A DNA stretch of 64,000 bases from contig JAPTJF010000001.1 of NCBI GenBank assembly GCA_029339195.1, positions 124,001-188,000 of the forward strand, read 5' to 3'. Source of the stretch: Micractinium sp. NFX-FRZ. Its lineage: Eukaryota; Chlorophyta; Trebouxiophyceae; Chlorellales; Chlorellaceae. Under the pieces are notes generated by a model. The model was not told the origin of the DNA. It made no database searches and saw nothing but the letters and a program-made list of their open reading frames with translations. Below are positions 11,601 through 22,400 of this stretch, in pieces. The position numbers and the translations under genes are program-made. Numbering within the stretch: the stretch's first letter is position 1; every line of letters begins with the position of its first letter.

Positions 11601-12336
11601 CAGGCAGAGGGAGACGAGCACCGACCAGAGCCAGACGGGGGCCAGTGTGAGGACCACCTGCAGGGGGTGGTGGGCAGGGGGAGGAGGCAGAGAGCGGGCG
11701 GGGCAGGTGATTATAATTACGGCTTTGCTTCGCACAAGTCAATCAGGGTAGCAGGGCAGCAGCAGCGCCAGGTGGGCTGGCTGGAAGACAGGCTGCTGGC
11801 TGGCTGAGCAGGCCAGCCAGGTAGGACACCCCTGCCCACCCACCATGCCCGGAGGATGCATGCGTGCATGCTGCCCCAGCCCCAACCCACCGCTCAAAAA
11901 CGGCCATGCACGGCCCTCTGCCCACCCCTTTGCCTCAACAATGACCCATGCTGTGCATGATATGGCGCCCCAGCCCCACCCACCACGCCCAGCACATTTG
12001 GCTCCGGTATGTACCGCCGCCAGGTGAGGTGCCGCTGCCAGTCTTTCTCTGTGAAGGCCTGTACCCAGAAATGGAAACTTGAATGGAGTGAAGAGCGCGG
12101 GTCTGTGCCGTGCTCTGTGCCCATACTGCAGCGCAGCCAGCGCTGTGCACGCCGTGCCGGTGCTTGCCAGCGCGGTGGGCTGCTGAATTCGAGTCCCACA
12201 TGGCCCGCTTGCTGGCCGCGGCACCAAATAACGCACCCTGGATCCCTCGGCTCACATCGTCTCGAAAGGGTGTGCCCCTCAGCTCCCTCCAGGCGTCGTG
12301 TGCCAGATGATCCAAACAGGAGAAGGGCTGCACCAT
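8621..12336 (-). CDS. Bestrophin-like anion channel (UPF0187/bestrophin family)
   Basis: Membrane channel of the family that includes thylakoid chloride channels of plants and bicarbonate-linked BST proteins of Chlamydomonas. Exons on the minus strand: 12336-12256, 12058-11987, 11657-11577, 11350-11242, 10847-10780, 10359-10242, 10055-9967, 9617-9350, 9045-8621; 436 residues from the ATG at 12336. Landmarks in order: EKDWQRHLTWRRYIPEP, membrane helix APVWLWSVLVSLCLGLYATY, helix FTLTSFALSLLMLFKTNSSY, GRWWEARTLWG, CERILRQPIPYAYNRHTHRF, helices FILCYITFLPFAFW and LPIMAIMTFLICGL, then ENVGVQIEEPHRVLPLNGIC. The C-terminal 110 residues are Ala/Pro-rich. The intron after 9967 has a GC donor; the final exon uses AAG as acceptor. 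The frame is open upstream without an ATG, and an extra first exon (ATG at 12610, donor at 12502) could add a transit peptide. Chloroplast location is inferred only. Confidence 0.85.
9598..9735 (-). repeat. Echo of bestrophin exon 8 acceptor end
   Basis: The start of exon 8 with its acceptor (minus strand CCGCAG|GTGCTGTCCCGCCT at 9617) has an intronic copy about 100 bp upstream (CTGCAG|GTGCTGTCCCACCT, around 9699-9730). Both contain a usable CAG. Confidence 0.7.
10431..10574. repeat. 35-39 bp minisatellite, four units, bestrophin intron
   Basis: Units share the core GCAGGTGGGTGACCAGAC, starting near 10435, 10474, 10509 and 10544 (spacing 39, 35, 35). Intronic and non-coding; direct repeats without spacers, so not a CRISPR array. 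Confidence 0.85.
10944..10980. repeat. (GAA)n microsatellite
   Basis: About 12 GAA units, reading TTC on the transcribed strand, within the bestrophin intron between exons ending 11242 and starting 10847. Confidence 0.9.
11188..11228. repeat. (CAGC)n microsatellite
   Basis: About ten CAGC units with one interruption, immediately inside the intron downstream of bestrophin exon 4. Confidence 0.9.
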
Positions 12337-12688
12337 GGCCGGCAGGCGCGCGGGTGTGACCGCTGGCGGCGGCTGGCAGCCAGTTGGCGCCGGCCCTCTG
12401 TAGGCAGACTGCGACGGGTATCGAACCCTGTTGGTCTTGCAGAAGCCGTGGCGGCCTGGTGGGCGAATAGAGAGGCCGCACGCCCCTGACAAGGAACTCA
12501 CGCAACCCGGCAGCTATCGGCGTCCAATTGGCCTTGTGTAAAAGCACTTGCTGGACGTAAGAGCCCTTGTGGCCCACCCGCAGTGGACTTTGGAAAACTT
12601 TCGCGCACATTGAAAACACTGCAACTCAGCACGCAGCACGGCGAGTGGGTGCCGACCAACGAAATGCATTTTGCATTTTGCATTGACG
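12337..12688. promoter_or_regulatory. Divergent promoter region, bestrophin / methyltransferase
   Basis: At most 352 bp separate the two start codons, which point away from each other. If the possible upstream bestrophin exon (12502-12610) is real, the gap shrinks to about 80 bp. No TATA-like motif is clear; a short ATTTTGC direct repeat sits at 12668-12682. Confidence 0.4.
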
Positions 12689-15600
12689 ATGCAGGGTCCG
12701 ACCGACGAAATGCCACCGCAGCAGGCGGCCGATGACGCCGAGCGGGAGGCGTTGGGCAGGTGGGCGACTCGGGTGCCGGGCCTCTGGGCCCCAGCAGACG
12801 CCACTGCAGCAGTATTGATCATCCGTGTGACCGCCCGCGCTGCAGGGTGGCCCACGCTCTGCGGCACTATCGCACCGGCGCCCTGTGGGAGGTGGAGCGG
12901 TGGGAGCGCAACCTGCAGCAGCTGAGCGTGCGCCACCGGGCTCTTGTGCCTCGCTTGCCAGACAAGGTAGGGCCTCGTACTGCAAATGAGCTCCCTTACG
13001 TGGGTGCTGGGGCGGCAGCTGGATGCCTATCGAATGAATACCAGCTGCTCGTGCAGGCCTGTGCCCCGCCTGCTCACGCTGCCTCCGCACCGTCTGCCCT
13101 CGCCTCATGCCCTGCCAGGCAGCCTGCTGCTGCACAGCCGCCACCACCTCATCTCCGTGCTCCTCACCAGTGCTTTCCGTTTCTGATGTCCCACCTTTGA
13201 TTCGTAACCTCCTTTGGCCCCACTCTCCAGCACGTTCCGCTCACCCGTTCCCACCGCCGTCCCTCCTGCCTGCACACATCGCCGAAGAGAAACAAGGCAA
13301 CTACTGTACGGGAAACTTCTCAGCCTCGTTTGCCTCGCTCCCTGCCCTGCAGATTGCCGAGGCACGGCAGTGCATCTACCGCAACCACCTGTTCCTGAAC
13401 TGCATGCTGGGGATGTTTGAGGAGGAGAGCGGGTACGCCCCTCCCCACCTGGCGCCCGCCAACTCGGCAGCGGATGAGCTGGAGGCGCGGGTGGGCGCCA
13501 GCGTGGCACCGGCGGACCACGACAAAGCAAGGTGAGGAAGAAGTGTGAAGAGATGGGCGCAGGCTGCCAGCTGGCAAACAAGGGGAGGGGATAGGCATCG
13601 GCGGGTGGTGTTGACCCGCCCTGCCCGCCCACCGCCCTGCCGCATGCGCTCCCTCCCCGCCCCGCCACCCTGCAACCCATGCGTGCGCACGAGGCTGGTG
13701 GTCCTACCGCTGATGGCGTCCAATCACACATCATGATGTCTCCCCCTTGCACGTACGTGTGCAGAAACCTGGCTGTCATGCCAATTTTTTGTTTTGTCAG
13801 AACTGCCCCCTCCCTTGCAAGCATGTGCTCGAGAACCTGGCTGTCTTGCCAACGTTGTGTGTGAAAAAGCGTTCCCCTCCCTTGCAGGTATGTGCTCAAG
13901 AACTTGGCGCGCGACTGGTCAGAGGAGGGCGCAGCGGAGCGGGAGCAGTCGTACGGCCGGCTGCTGAGCGAGCTGCGCCGCCTGCTGGGCGGGGCGGGGC
14001 GCCCCGGTGGCGGAGGCATCACAGCGGGCAGCGCAGAGCCGCCCAGTGTGCTGGTGCCGGGCTGCGGGCTGGCGCGGCTGTGCCTGGAGATCACAAACCT
14101 GGTGGGTGGTGTGGGATGTTGTTGATCGTGGTTGTATGGCTGTCTGGCTGGCGGTTGGCTGGGGAGGCAAGCTCACTGCGGTGGCTGGATGGTAGACCAC
14201 TCGGTGTGTGCGGGGCGCCGTGCACAGCCAGCGCTGCAAGCCGGTTGCTAGCCCTCCGCTGTGGCCGCACCCACCCACCCACCCCGTCTGCATCCCCCAG
14301 TTCCGCCTACGCCTCTTCTCGCACCCCTGTACAGCCCCCAGGTCCAGGGCTGGCTTGCCTCGTTTATACCCCATCCCAAATCGGTGTCAAGCTCATCTGC
14401 AGGGCTTCCAGGCCCAGGGCCGCACACACTCCCCCTGACTCGCATGCCCCCTCACTCACCCACCCACCCACCCACACCCTCTGTCAAGCTCACCTGCAGG
14501 GCTTCCAGGTGCAGGGCTGCGAGTTCTCCTACTTCATGCTCCTCACAAGCGCCTACATGCTCAACGGAATAGACAGGCCGCTGCAGGTGCGGGGAACTGG
14601 TCGACTGTGTCACTCCCTGTGCATCTGGAATGTTCACTGCGCTGCACGTGCAGGATCCGAGGAGTTGCATGCAACTGGGCCTGCCGCAGTTGTAAGAGGA
14701 GTAGTGAATTCACGGCTGTTTGGTGCTGCACTGCCGCGTTGCTGCCCGCGGCTGTGGCTGCTGCTGTACTTGCCTGCCTGCCGTCCGTCTGCCCACCCAC
14801 CAATCTACATGGGCCCTCTGCCTGCCCTGCCCTGCCCCTGCCCTTCGCGCACCAACCGCAGTGGACGATCCACCCCTGGGCGCACAGCAGCTGCAACCAG
14901 CTGAGTGCGGAGGATCAGCTGAGGGGGGTGCAGATCCCGGACGTGCATCCAGCCGACCTGGTGCCAGGTGGGGGGTGACACTGTAGGGCCAGGCGCGTGT
15001 TTGTGTGTGTGTGCGTTTGGGGCGTGGGGGGGGCGGGGGTTCAACTGGGTATGGCGTGTGTGTGCAGGTCCTGCTCCCCAGCTGACCTGGCGCCAGCTGG
15101 GCAAGCGGCAGCAGGGCCAGGCGGGGTGGCAAGTGCAGGCACCAGTGGGAGGGGACCGGTGAGGGGCATGCTGCCCTCCTGGCATGCATGGTAGGTGGGC
15201 AGGAACATGGTTTGGGGCCCGCGCGGCTGGCATTGTTTGCACATACTTCTCAAACATCGACTCTTTCCTGCATATCGCCACAGGCTCCACCCCTTCTCTC
15301 AACCGGGTGCACTGGCTGGGGTCGTTGACACCTGGGGTGCCCCCGTGCCTGCAGGGCCGGGCCTGCTGAGCATGTCTGCGGGCGACTTTGCTGAAGTGTA
15401 CCGCTCGCCAGAGTACGCAGGTTAGGCGGCAGTACCAGCAGTACCAGCAGTGCCCATGCATTGTCGTGAAGCCCTGGCAGCTGCCCACCGCGCAGCACAG
15501 CATGCACAGCACCTAAACATGTCGTGCTCGACTTGGCGGCACACTGTTGCGGCAGGGGTGCCTTCTGAGCTCCCCAGTGCTCATCCACAAAGCACCTGTT

Positions 15601-17254
15601 TCAACGAGCACTGCAGTCCGGCCTGTATCCCGTTGGGGCGATGACGCCGCAGCAGCCAATGTGCCTGATGCAGTCAGTGGAAAGCACCGCCTGCCCTTCT
15701 GCCCATACCTTCCTGCCGCCCGGCCTCCCTGCCCCCCACCCCTCCTTCACCTGCAGAGGCGTTTGATGCCGTGGTGTGCTGCTTCTTCCTGGACACGGCA
15801 CACAACGTGCTGGAGTATTTGGAGGTCATCTGGGCGGTGCTCAAGGTGGGGGGGGAGGACACGCGCGGGCGACCTCCCTTTTCTATAATGTACATCTATT
15901 GTTGCTCTCTGTCCATTATTGCCTCCCCTCTGCCCATGCTCCCCCGCTGCGCACTCTTGATCCCCCTCTGCCCATGCTTCCCTGCCCATTTTTGCTTGCT
16001 TGAAAGGGCACACCCTCTGCCCACGCATCCCCTCTGCCCACCGTTGCTGTCTCCCTGCCCATCCACCCTGCCCTGCAGCCGGGCGGCTACCTCCTGCACC
16101 TGGGGCCGCTGCTGTACCACTGGGCTGAGGCACACACATATCTGGCGGGGGAGGAGCTTTCGGTAGAACTGAGCCTGGAAGAGCTCAAGGCAGCGGCACT
16201 GCAGGTGCATGCATGCATGCATGCATGCCCTTGCGTGGGCTCGGGCTGGCAGGGGTGGGTGTGCCTGTGCGGGGGGGAGGCTTGAAGCTGTGCAGGCAGC
16301 ACGGCGTGGTGCAGCCAGAGACGTGTCTGCGGCGTGTTTGGCGGGTGGGGTGTGCAATTCTTTCTTGGGCGCACCCACCCGCTGGAGGGCGGAGTGCTGC
16401 CTGTGGAGTTGATGCGGAGGGGAAGCACAGGCAATGGCCGTGCATAAAGGGGCTGGGCTGGCAGGGCGGAATGCGCTGGAGCTGAAAGGCCAGGCGTGCG
16501 GTTTTGGTGGGGAAGTTTGAGAATGAAGCCTGCATGTGCTTCCCTCTCATGTTGCTTCAAAGGAACCTCTGAGGTCCTGGCCACCCTCACCTCCTCCCAC
16601 CCTCCCTCCCCCCAACCCTTCCGCCTGCTCAGATCGGCTTCCGCCTGATCCGAGATGAAATGGTGGAGGCTGCTTTCCTGGCCAACCAGCGGTGAGCGGC
16701 GCCAGGCTGGCACAGGCCAGCTTGTCTGGGGAAGCAAGGGCGCGTGCACCTGGGTTTGTTTTGGGGGCACAGGCTGCCAGGCTGGCACAGGTCATATTGG
16801 CTGGGGAAGGAGGTGTGCGAGCATCTGCCCGGCAGGGTTGAGTATGCGCAGCCCTGCCTGCCAGCCGGGCAGCGTGCGCCCGCTGCACTGCCGCTCCTGC
16901 TGCCTGCCTGGCACTGCCTGCTGCCACGGCGTTTATTCTTGTGGCTCGCTCTGCCAGCTGCACAGGCTCTGGTCTTCTGTGCTCGCCTGTCTGCGGCCCC
17001 TCCGCCTGAACGGTGCACCTGTTGCCTCCCTTTGCCCTCCATCCCGCCCCCTCACCCTCCCTCCTGCCCCGCCCTCCCCCGGTTGCTCCCCCCACTGCAG
17101 CTCAATGATGCAGGCGTCCACCTACAACTGCGCCTTCTGCACACTGCAGAAACCCGCCGGTGCAGCAGCAGCAGCAGCAGCGCCAACGTCAGCAGCGGCG
17201 GGCGCGGCAGCGGCGCCAGGCCAGCAGCGGCAGCAGGCAGCGGCGCCTCCTTGA
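12689..17254 (+). CDS. Carnosine N-methyltransferase homologue (N2227-like / CARNMT1 family)
   Basis: SAM-dependent histidine N-methyltransferase family; the human member methylates carnosine and also histidines in certain proteins. Eleven exons, all phase-consistent: 12689-12759, 12846-12966, 13353-13531, 13888-14101, 14500-14586, 14862-14967, 15355-15420, 15757-15845, 16079-16204, 16633-16691, 17101-17254 (423 residues, close to the animal enzyme). Diagnostic stretches: YVLKNLARDWSEEGAAEREQ, the SAM loop VLVPGCGLARLCLEI (about residues 178-192), GCEFSYFMLLTSAYMLN, WTIHPWAHSSCNQLSAEDQL, IPDVHPAD, MSAGDFAEVY, CCFFLDTAHNVLEYLEVIW, GGYLLHLGPLLYHW, SVELSLEELK, SMMQASTYNCAF. The tail after this is a 40-residue Ala/Gln run. 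ATG at 12689 is chosen; a TTG 18 bp upstream is in frame. Which substrate an alga offers (free carnosine is an animal metabolite) is open; protein histidines are one possibility. Confidence 0.92.
13742..13912 (+). repeat. Two echoes of methyltransferase exon 4 acceptor end
   Basis: The junction CCTCCCTTGCAG|GTATGTGCTCAAGAACTTGG (true acceptor before 13888) is preceded by two decayed copies: about 13742-13786 (CTTGCACGTACGTGTGCAGA, then AACCTGGCTGTC) and 13807-13852 (CCTCCCTTGCAAGCATGTGC, then TCGAGAACCTGGC). Confidence 0.85.
14385..14520 (+). repeat. Echo of methyltransferase exon 5 acceptor end
   Basis: Intronic TGTCAAGCTCATCTGCAGGG (from 14385) is followed by CTTCCAGGCCCAGGG, 97 bp before the true junction TGTCAAGCTCACCTGCAG|GG (14482) followed by CTTCCAGGTGCAGGG. 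The copy keeps a normal CAG acceptor. Confidence 0.85.
16207..16229. repeat. (GCAT)n microsatellite
   Basis: Five GCAT units right after the donor of methyltransferase exon 9. Confidence 0.9.
16698..16818. repeat. Two-copy intronic tandem repeat, about 71 bp apart
   Basis: GCCAGGCTGGCACAGG is followed by a similar downstream segment ending CTGGGGAAG; copies start near 16699 and 16773 in methyltransferase intron 10. Confidence 0.7.
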
Positions 17255-17282
17255 CCCATGACGGGCCACTTGTGTGTTTGCA

Positions 17283-17287
17283 TTACA
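17283..17287 (-). other. Candidate TGTAA poly(A) signal for MED8
   Basis: TGTAA on the minus strand 76-80 bp past the MED8 stop, lying between the two convergent stop codons. Confidence 0.5.
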
Positions 17288-17303
17288 GCAGTGGGGCGTC
17301 CCT

Positions 17304-17308
17304 TGTAA
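17304..17308 (+). other. Candidate TGTAA poly(A) signal for the methyltransferase gene
   Basis: TGTAA 50 bp past the stop at 17254. Together with 17283-17287 (-) this implies the two 3' ends overlap. Confidence 0.5.
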
Positions 17309-17362
17309 GCGGTGGCCTCTATTGTGGTACACGCACTCGGGGTGTAGATTGCAGTTCAGCTT

Positions 17363-18629
17363 TCACGACAGCCCCGCCCCAAAGCTGACAGCTGCCAGGA
17401 GCGGGTCCAGCGGCGGCTGCTTCCCAGGCGCCCGCGCCGCCCCTGGCTGCTGCGACTTCTGCTGTGCAGGTGCGGTGCCCTGCCGTGGTGCAGCGCCGCC
17501 GCCACTGCCGCCGCCGGCAGTCTTTGCTGCCGCCACCGATGCCACCGCCTTTTCTATCAAGTAGTTGAGCTCCCGTTCCTGATCCTGCACCCACACAATC
17601 TGCTCGGCAAGCGAGAGCGGCGTGGATGCCGCGCTGCCGCTGCCGCCACGCTCCGCGGCCAGTGCTGCCAGCAGTGCCTGCTCCTCTCCCTCCATCTCCG
17701 GCAGCAGCTTGGTGGCCAGCATGATGGGCAGGATGGGTGCATTGGTCTGCGGGGCGGGCAGCGGGAGAAGGGCAAGCCGAAGGGGCGGGGGGGGGGGGGT
17801 GAGGGTCAGGGCGCATGTCAGCTGCGTCAGGAGCGGACACCAGGGGAGTGGCACCGCGGCACCCATTAATTATCACTGGCGGCAACAGGCGGACGAGCCC
17901 TGGGATGCATGATGGTGGGCAGACGCCACAGATGCGGAGCACCATCACCATGTGCACAGGACACACGTCAATGACAGGAACACAAGGCATCAAAAACAGT
18001 CACAGGGTTCGACGGGGCGCAGTGGACACAACCAGCGTGCAGAAACGAGCTGGCAACAGGCCCGTTGTGCACATATGAAGCCACCGCGTCCCCCCCGCAA
18101 AGAGGTGAATGCAACACATCGATGAGAGAGGGCACCTGGTTGACGGAGCGCGGGTAGGCGGCAAACTGGCGCAGCAGCGGGCGCAGCGCATCTTGAAGGT
18201 GCTGATACTGCACATTCACCACCGCATATCTGTCGAGCATGTCGCTCCTGCAAAGTGCAAGCGGCGCAGCACGACCGGGAGGCTGATTGGCTCAGCAAGA
18301 AGCGGCCTAGGGATGGGGCGCACGGTTCAGTGGCGCTGGTGGCGGCGGCGGCGCAGGCGGCAGTGGCGCGCGCTCACCACTGCACCCGGTCCGCCGCGAA
18401 CTGCAGGTTCTGAATGACCGCCTCCAGGGAGCGTTTCAGCTCCTCCGCGCGGGACCTGACCTGCAGAGGAGTGCGAGCCAAAGTTGCGAGTTGCGATCGC
18501 CTATCTTCTTCCGGCCATCTATGGCATGCCACACCAGCATACATCACTCACCGCAGCTAGATTGAGCTGTCCCGTGCCAGCGCCCATCAGCAAGTTGTGA
18601 AGCTCCGCTCCGGGCTGCCCTGCCGCCAT
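17363..18629 (-). CDS. MED8: Mediator complex subunit 8 (MED8-like)
   Basis: Head-module subunit of Mediator, the nuclear coactivator bridging activators and RNA polymerase II. Four phase-consistent exons: 18629-18552, 18460-18378, 18247-18136, 17746-17363 (218 residues). The N-terminal helices read RSRAEELKRSLEAVIQNLQF, then WSDMLDRYAVVNVQYQHLQD. The conserved segment NAPILPIMLATKLLPEMEGE has the family's pattern in which a locations/promoter loop precedes an LLxTKxxPExEE-like motif. The region LAEQIVWVQDQERELNYLIE is a further helix, and the last 60 residues are Gly/Ala/Pro-rich. Length is near that of fungal and plant MED8. Assignment rests on these motifs; alignment to known MED8 would settle it. 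The gene is convergent with the methyltransferase gene, 108 bp between stop codons. Confidence 0.72.
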
Positions 18630-19494
18630 GGTTGCCAGACTCTTGTTCAAACAAGAGATCGGGTGGGTTCCAAGCGGAGCGGTGCGACGGCCAGATTTCG
18701 CCAAAAGCCGCACTGGAAGCTGCAATGGAAACTGTGCGGCCCGCTATGCATGCTGGCTGCACCCCAAGTTGCAAGACTGACTGACGGTCCGTCCACACAG
18801 GCAGATCTCTGCCAGGATTCACATGGCTGCGGTTTGGGCACAGTGAAGCTCAGGGGTGGCCTATTGATATGTTGCCCCCAGACCTGTCCTGATGCGCCCC
18901 TTCAAGGACAGGATACCCCCCGCTAGCGGCATCCAGTGTGCTCCGCCCTGCTCGATTCCCTGCTATGCAATTGCCACCCTCATTTCAGTGCTTGTGATGT
19001 CTTTCAGGATCAGAACACCGGCATTAGTGCTGTTCTGAGGGGACATCTTCAGTAAGAAGGGAGGGCGGGGCACACCCGTGGGGCACATCCAGGAGGGGCA
19101 CCTGCAGTGCCCAGACAGGGTGCTAGGCTTCAATGCCGCCGCGGCTGGTTCGACGTCATACACAGTGTCTTTGAAGTCTTGGTGCCTGGCAAAGCACGTC
19201 GCATCGCAACTGCCTTCTCGTCCGACAGCCAGAGGAGGAAGCCAGCACGTCTACCGTGCTTGTCATACTCTGACGGAGCGGACATTCGTCTGCGCGCATT
19301 TCATTCACAGAGACCTCCGAGCGTGAATTGCGGCCTTGCAAGGGGCAACGCCAAAAGCCTCCGGTGTACTCCGCCGCCCGTGGCGCTTTGGCGCGGCCAG
19401 GAGCGCTTGCTAGGCGCCCACCCTCCAGTTCGGGGCGCAAGCTTGGCTGCACGTCATTTTGAAAGCCCTGCCCTATGGCCTGGCCTCCTCCGTA
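18630..19494. promoter_or_regulatory. Divergent intergenic region, MED8 / TRP-like gene
   Basis: 865 bp between two start codons on opposite strands; must contain both promoters. Open frames here lack ATG starts and splice support. Codon use is not that of the neighbouring genes, so I see no further gene. Confidence 0.45.
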
Positions 19495-22400
19495 ATGTCG
19501 GGGCCTCGCCCACACATCATTGCGGCCCTGCTGCTGGTGCTGCTCACGGGCACTAGCGGCAGGGCTTCTCAGGCGCTGGGGGGACAGGGGAGGCGCGACG
19601 AGCAGCAGAGGCGGCAAATTTTCCTCGAAAGCGAAAACTCGTCCTCCCCAACGGGAGCCGCACCGCCGCAGCCCTTCCAGGTGAGCCAGCAGTTCATCAA
19701 ATGGCGGGCGAGTGTCTGCACCGGGCTGCCTGCAACGATCGCGAGGTGCCAAAGTCCAGGCGGCAGACGCCGCCTGCGCCGCGCCGCGCCCACCTCCCGT
19801 GCCGTCGCCTGCCTTCCCGCCCTGCCTGCAGGTCACCATCACCTGCGACCAGCCTGGGCCCACCACCTCCAGCCCGTTGCCTCTGTGGACCGTTGATTTC
19901 GGGCGCCCGCTGCAGCAGGCCGACCCGCTCGCCCTGTTCAAAGTGGCTGGCGTTTACCGGTGCGAGCACGCGCAGGCCATGAAGCCAGCTTGGCTGCCTG
20001 CAACTCTGTGCACTGCTGGGGCTGCACTTGCAGGGATACGAGGCTGCACATAATGCTGTGCTGCGTCTTGCAGTGTGGCCAGCAGGCAGTTGGGCCAGCC
20101 ATGCACACCATGCTGCACACACCCGCATGTGCATGTATTGCCGTGCTGCTCACGTCACCGCTGCACCCCGCTGTCGGCCTCCCCTCCTGCCCCGCTGCAG
20201 CGTGGATGTGGTGTACCAGCTTGGGCAGGGGGTGCTGTATGTGCTGGGCTTTGTGGCCACGCGGGACCAGCCCACCAACATCCAGCTCACCATCCCTGCC
20301 GGGGTGGCCACGGCAGCGGCAGACGGCGCGCCCAACGCCGCGGCGCAGGCGTCGCTGGCCTACCAGCCCACCGCCAGTGAGCACGCAGGGGGGAGTGCGT
20401 CGACGGCCGGCTGGGTGGTGTAGTGTGCAGCTGCCCTAGCTCTAGGGCTGCAGGGTTGATGACAGGCAAAGCAGAAGTTGTCCGCCGCCCTGTCACGCTG
20501 GGGTGGAACGCAGCAGGCGTGTTGCGTAGCCCACAGCAGCGGCCCCATGCTCCTTCCTGCCATCTGCCTCTGCTGCCTCCCTCGCCCCCCGCCCTGACGC
20601 CATTGCTGCTGCTTTTGCCGTTGCAGAGTCTCTGGGCTGGCTGGGCAGCGCCGGCAGCGCCGCATTTGGCGGCACCATGGCTCTGACGTTTGCCACCGGC
20701 CTCATGGGCGGCGGCGGCGTGGGCATGGGGGCGCTCGGCTTTGCCAACTTTGCCCAGACGTTCTACCAGTCGGGCAACCTGCCGCTCAGCAACATGCCAG
20801 AGGTATGCGGGAGGGGCTTGGCTGGGTGGGAGGTGCCGGGGGGGCCGGCATTGCACGCATGTGCAGCAGCTTGCACCTTCTGGTGCACACGCCATGTGCC
20901 AAGCGTGCGACTCCGGCCGCCATCTCTTGCTGTCCATGCCGCCCCGCCGTGCTCGCCTGTGGTCACCCCTTGCCCCCCGTCCCACACCCCCCCGCCCCCT
21001 TTGCCTCAGAACTACAAGACCCTCTCCGCCTCCTTTGGCTGGACCAGCCTGGCCACCCTGCCCTCAGTGGGCTCCGCCATGCCCACCCCACCCCCCGGCG
21101 AGATGTCCGAGGCGGAGGACACGCTGTACAGCAAGCAGCGCTTCCCCTTCCCACCCGTCGTCCTCGTGTCGTCCGGTGGCGGCGGCAGCGGCGGCAGCGG
21201 CGGCGGCGGCGGCAGCGGCGACCCGCTCCCAGACGGAGCTCAGGTGCTAGATGTCCTCCCGCTGGACGAGTTTGAGGCGCAGATGGGCAGCCCCGACAGC
21301 AATGTCACTGGCGGCGATGTTTTTATGCAGCCGCCCCCGCCTGCGCCCGCAGAGGTTCCCACGCCTGGCGCACCCGGCGGCGAGGGGGAGAGAGTGCCGC
21401 CCAGCGGCGGCACCCCCGCCCCAGCCGCCCCCCGCCCGCCCGGCGTGACGCAGCAGCAGTTGGGCGGCAGCCCGCCGCCCGCGCAGGGGCAGCCGCCGGC
21501 GGGGAGCCCGGCCGGTCAGCCTCCCAGTCCGCCTGGGAATCCCTTTGACCCTGACCAAGTCAAGGACCCGGCCTACCAAAACCCGCCGCCTGAGCCGGAG
21601 CTCCCGCCCGCGCAGCAGGGGCAGGATCAGCCGCCGCCGCCGCCGCCCAGCGACGGCCCCTCGGTGCCCAGCGCTGGCAGCCCTGGCCAGCCAGCAGGCA
21701 GCCCTCCCGGCAGCACGCCTACGCCCGGCAGCCCTCCAGGCGCCGCACCCGGCAGCCCGCCGGGCGACAACCCAGGCAGCAGCCCAGTGCCCGGCAGCTC
21801 GCCAGGCAGCGTGCCAGTCCCCGGCAGCCCTCCAGGCAACACACCAGTGCCCGGCAGCCCGCCCGGCAGCGTGCCAGCCCCCGGCAGCCCGCCCGGCAGC
21901 GTTCCAGCACCTGGCAGCCCTCCAGGCAACACGCCAGTACCCGGCAGCCCGCCTGGCAGCGTGCCAGTCCCTGTTCCCGGCAGCCCGCCAGGTAGCGTGC
22001 CGACCCCAGGCAGCCCACCCGGCAGCGTGCCAGTCCCTGGAACCCCGCCCGGTGGCAACCCTGTGCCCGGCACCCCACCCGGCGGCAACCCTGTGCCCGG
22101 CACTCCACCCGGCAGCGTGCCAGCCCCCGGCAGCCCTCCTTCCACCGCCTCTCCCCCTCCCGCTGGTAACATCGGAATCACCCCGCCAACCGCAAGCCCT
22201 CCCCCTCTGGGAGCCACCCCATCTGGTGTCCCACCCCCTGCCAACGGCACTGGAGCGAGGCCACCCTCCGTCACCCCGCCTGCAGGCACCCCGCCCACCC
22301 GCCCCTCGCCACAAGGCGCGCCGCCCACCGCCTCGCCCCCCAAAGCCAAACCGCCCGGAGTCAAGCCCCCTGGGACCAAGCCCCCTGCTGCCAAGCCGCC

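Noticed and set aside
12385..12460. tRNA-like T-arm (GGTTCGATACC on the minus strand)
   Set aside because: The stem is only 3-4 bp and no acceptor stem, D-arm or anticodon arm can be folded around it.
12671..12688. Longer start for the methyltransferase gene
   Set aside because: The in-frame codon at 12671 is TTG; the first ATG in frame is 12689, and the family does not need the extra residues.
15061..15165. Possible exon in the methyltransferase gene after CAG at 15068
   Set aside because: Phase and family alignment jump directly from HPADLVP to GPGLLSMSAGDF; the extra segment has no counterpart in the family.
21247..22314. 355-residue open frame on the minus strand (Gly/Arg-rich), and a similar one at 23055-24065
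   Set aside because: Mirror image of the Pro-rich coding exons; CCN codons on one strand keep the other strand free of stops.
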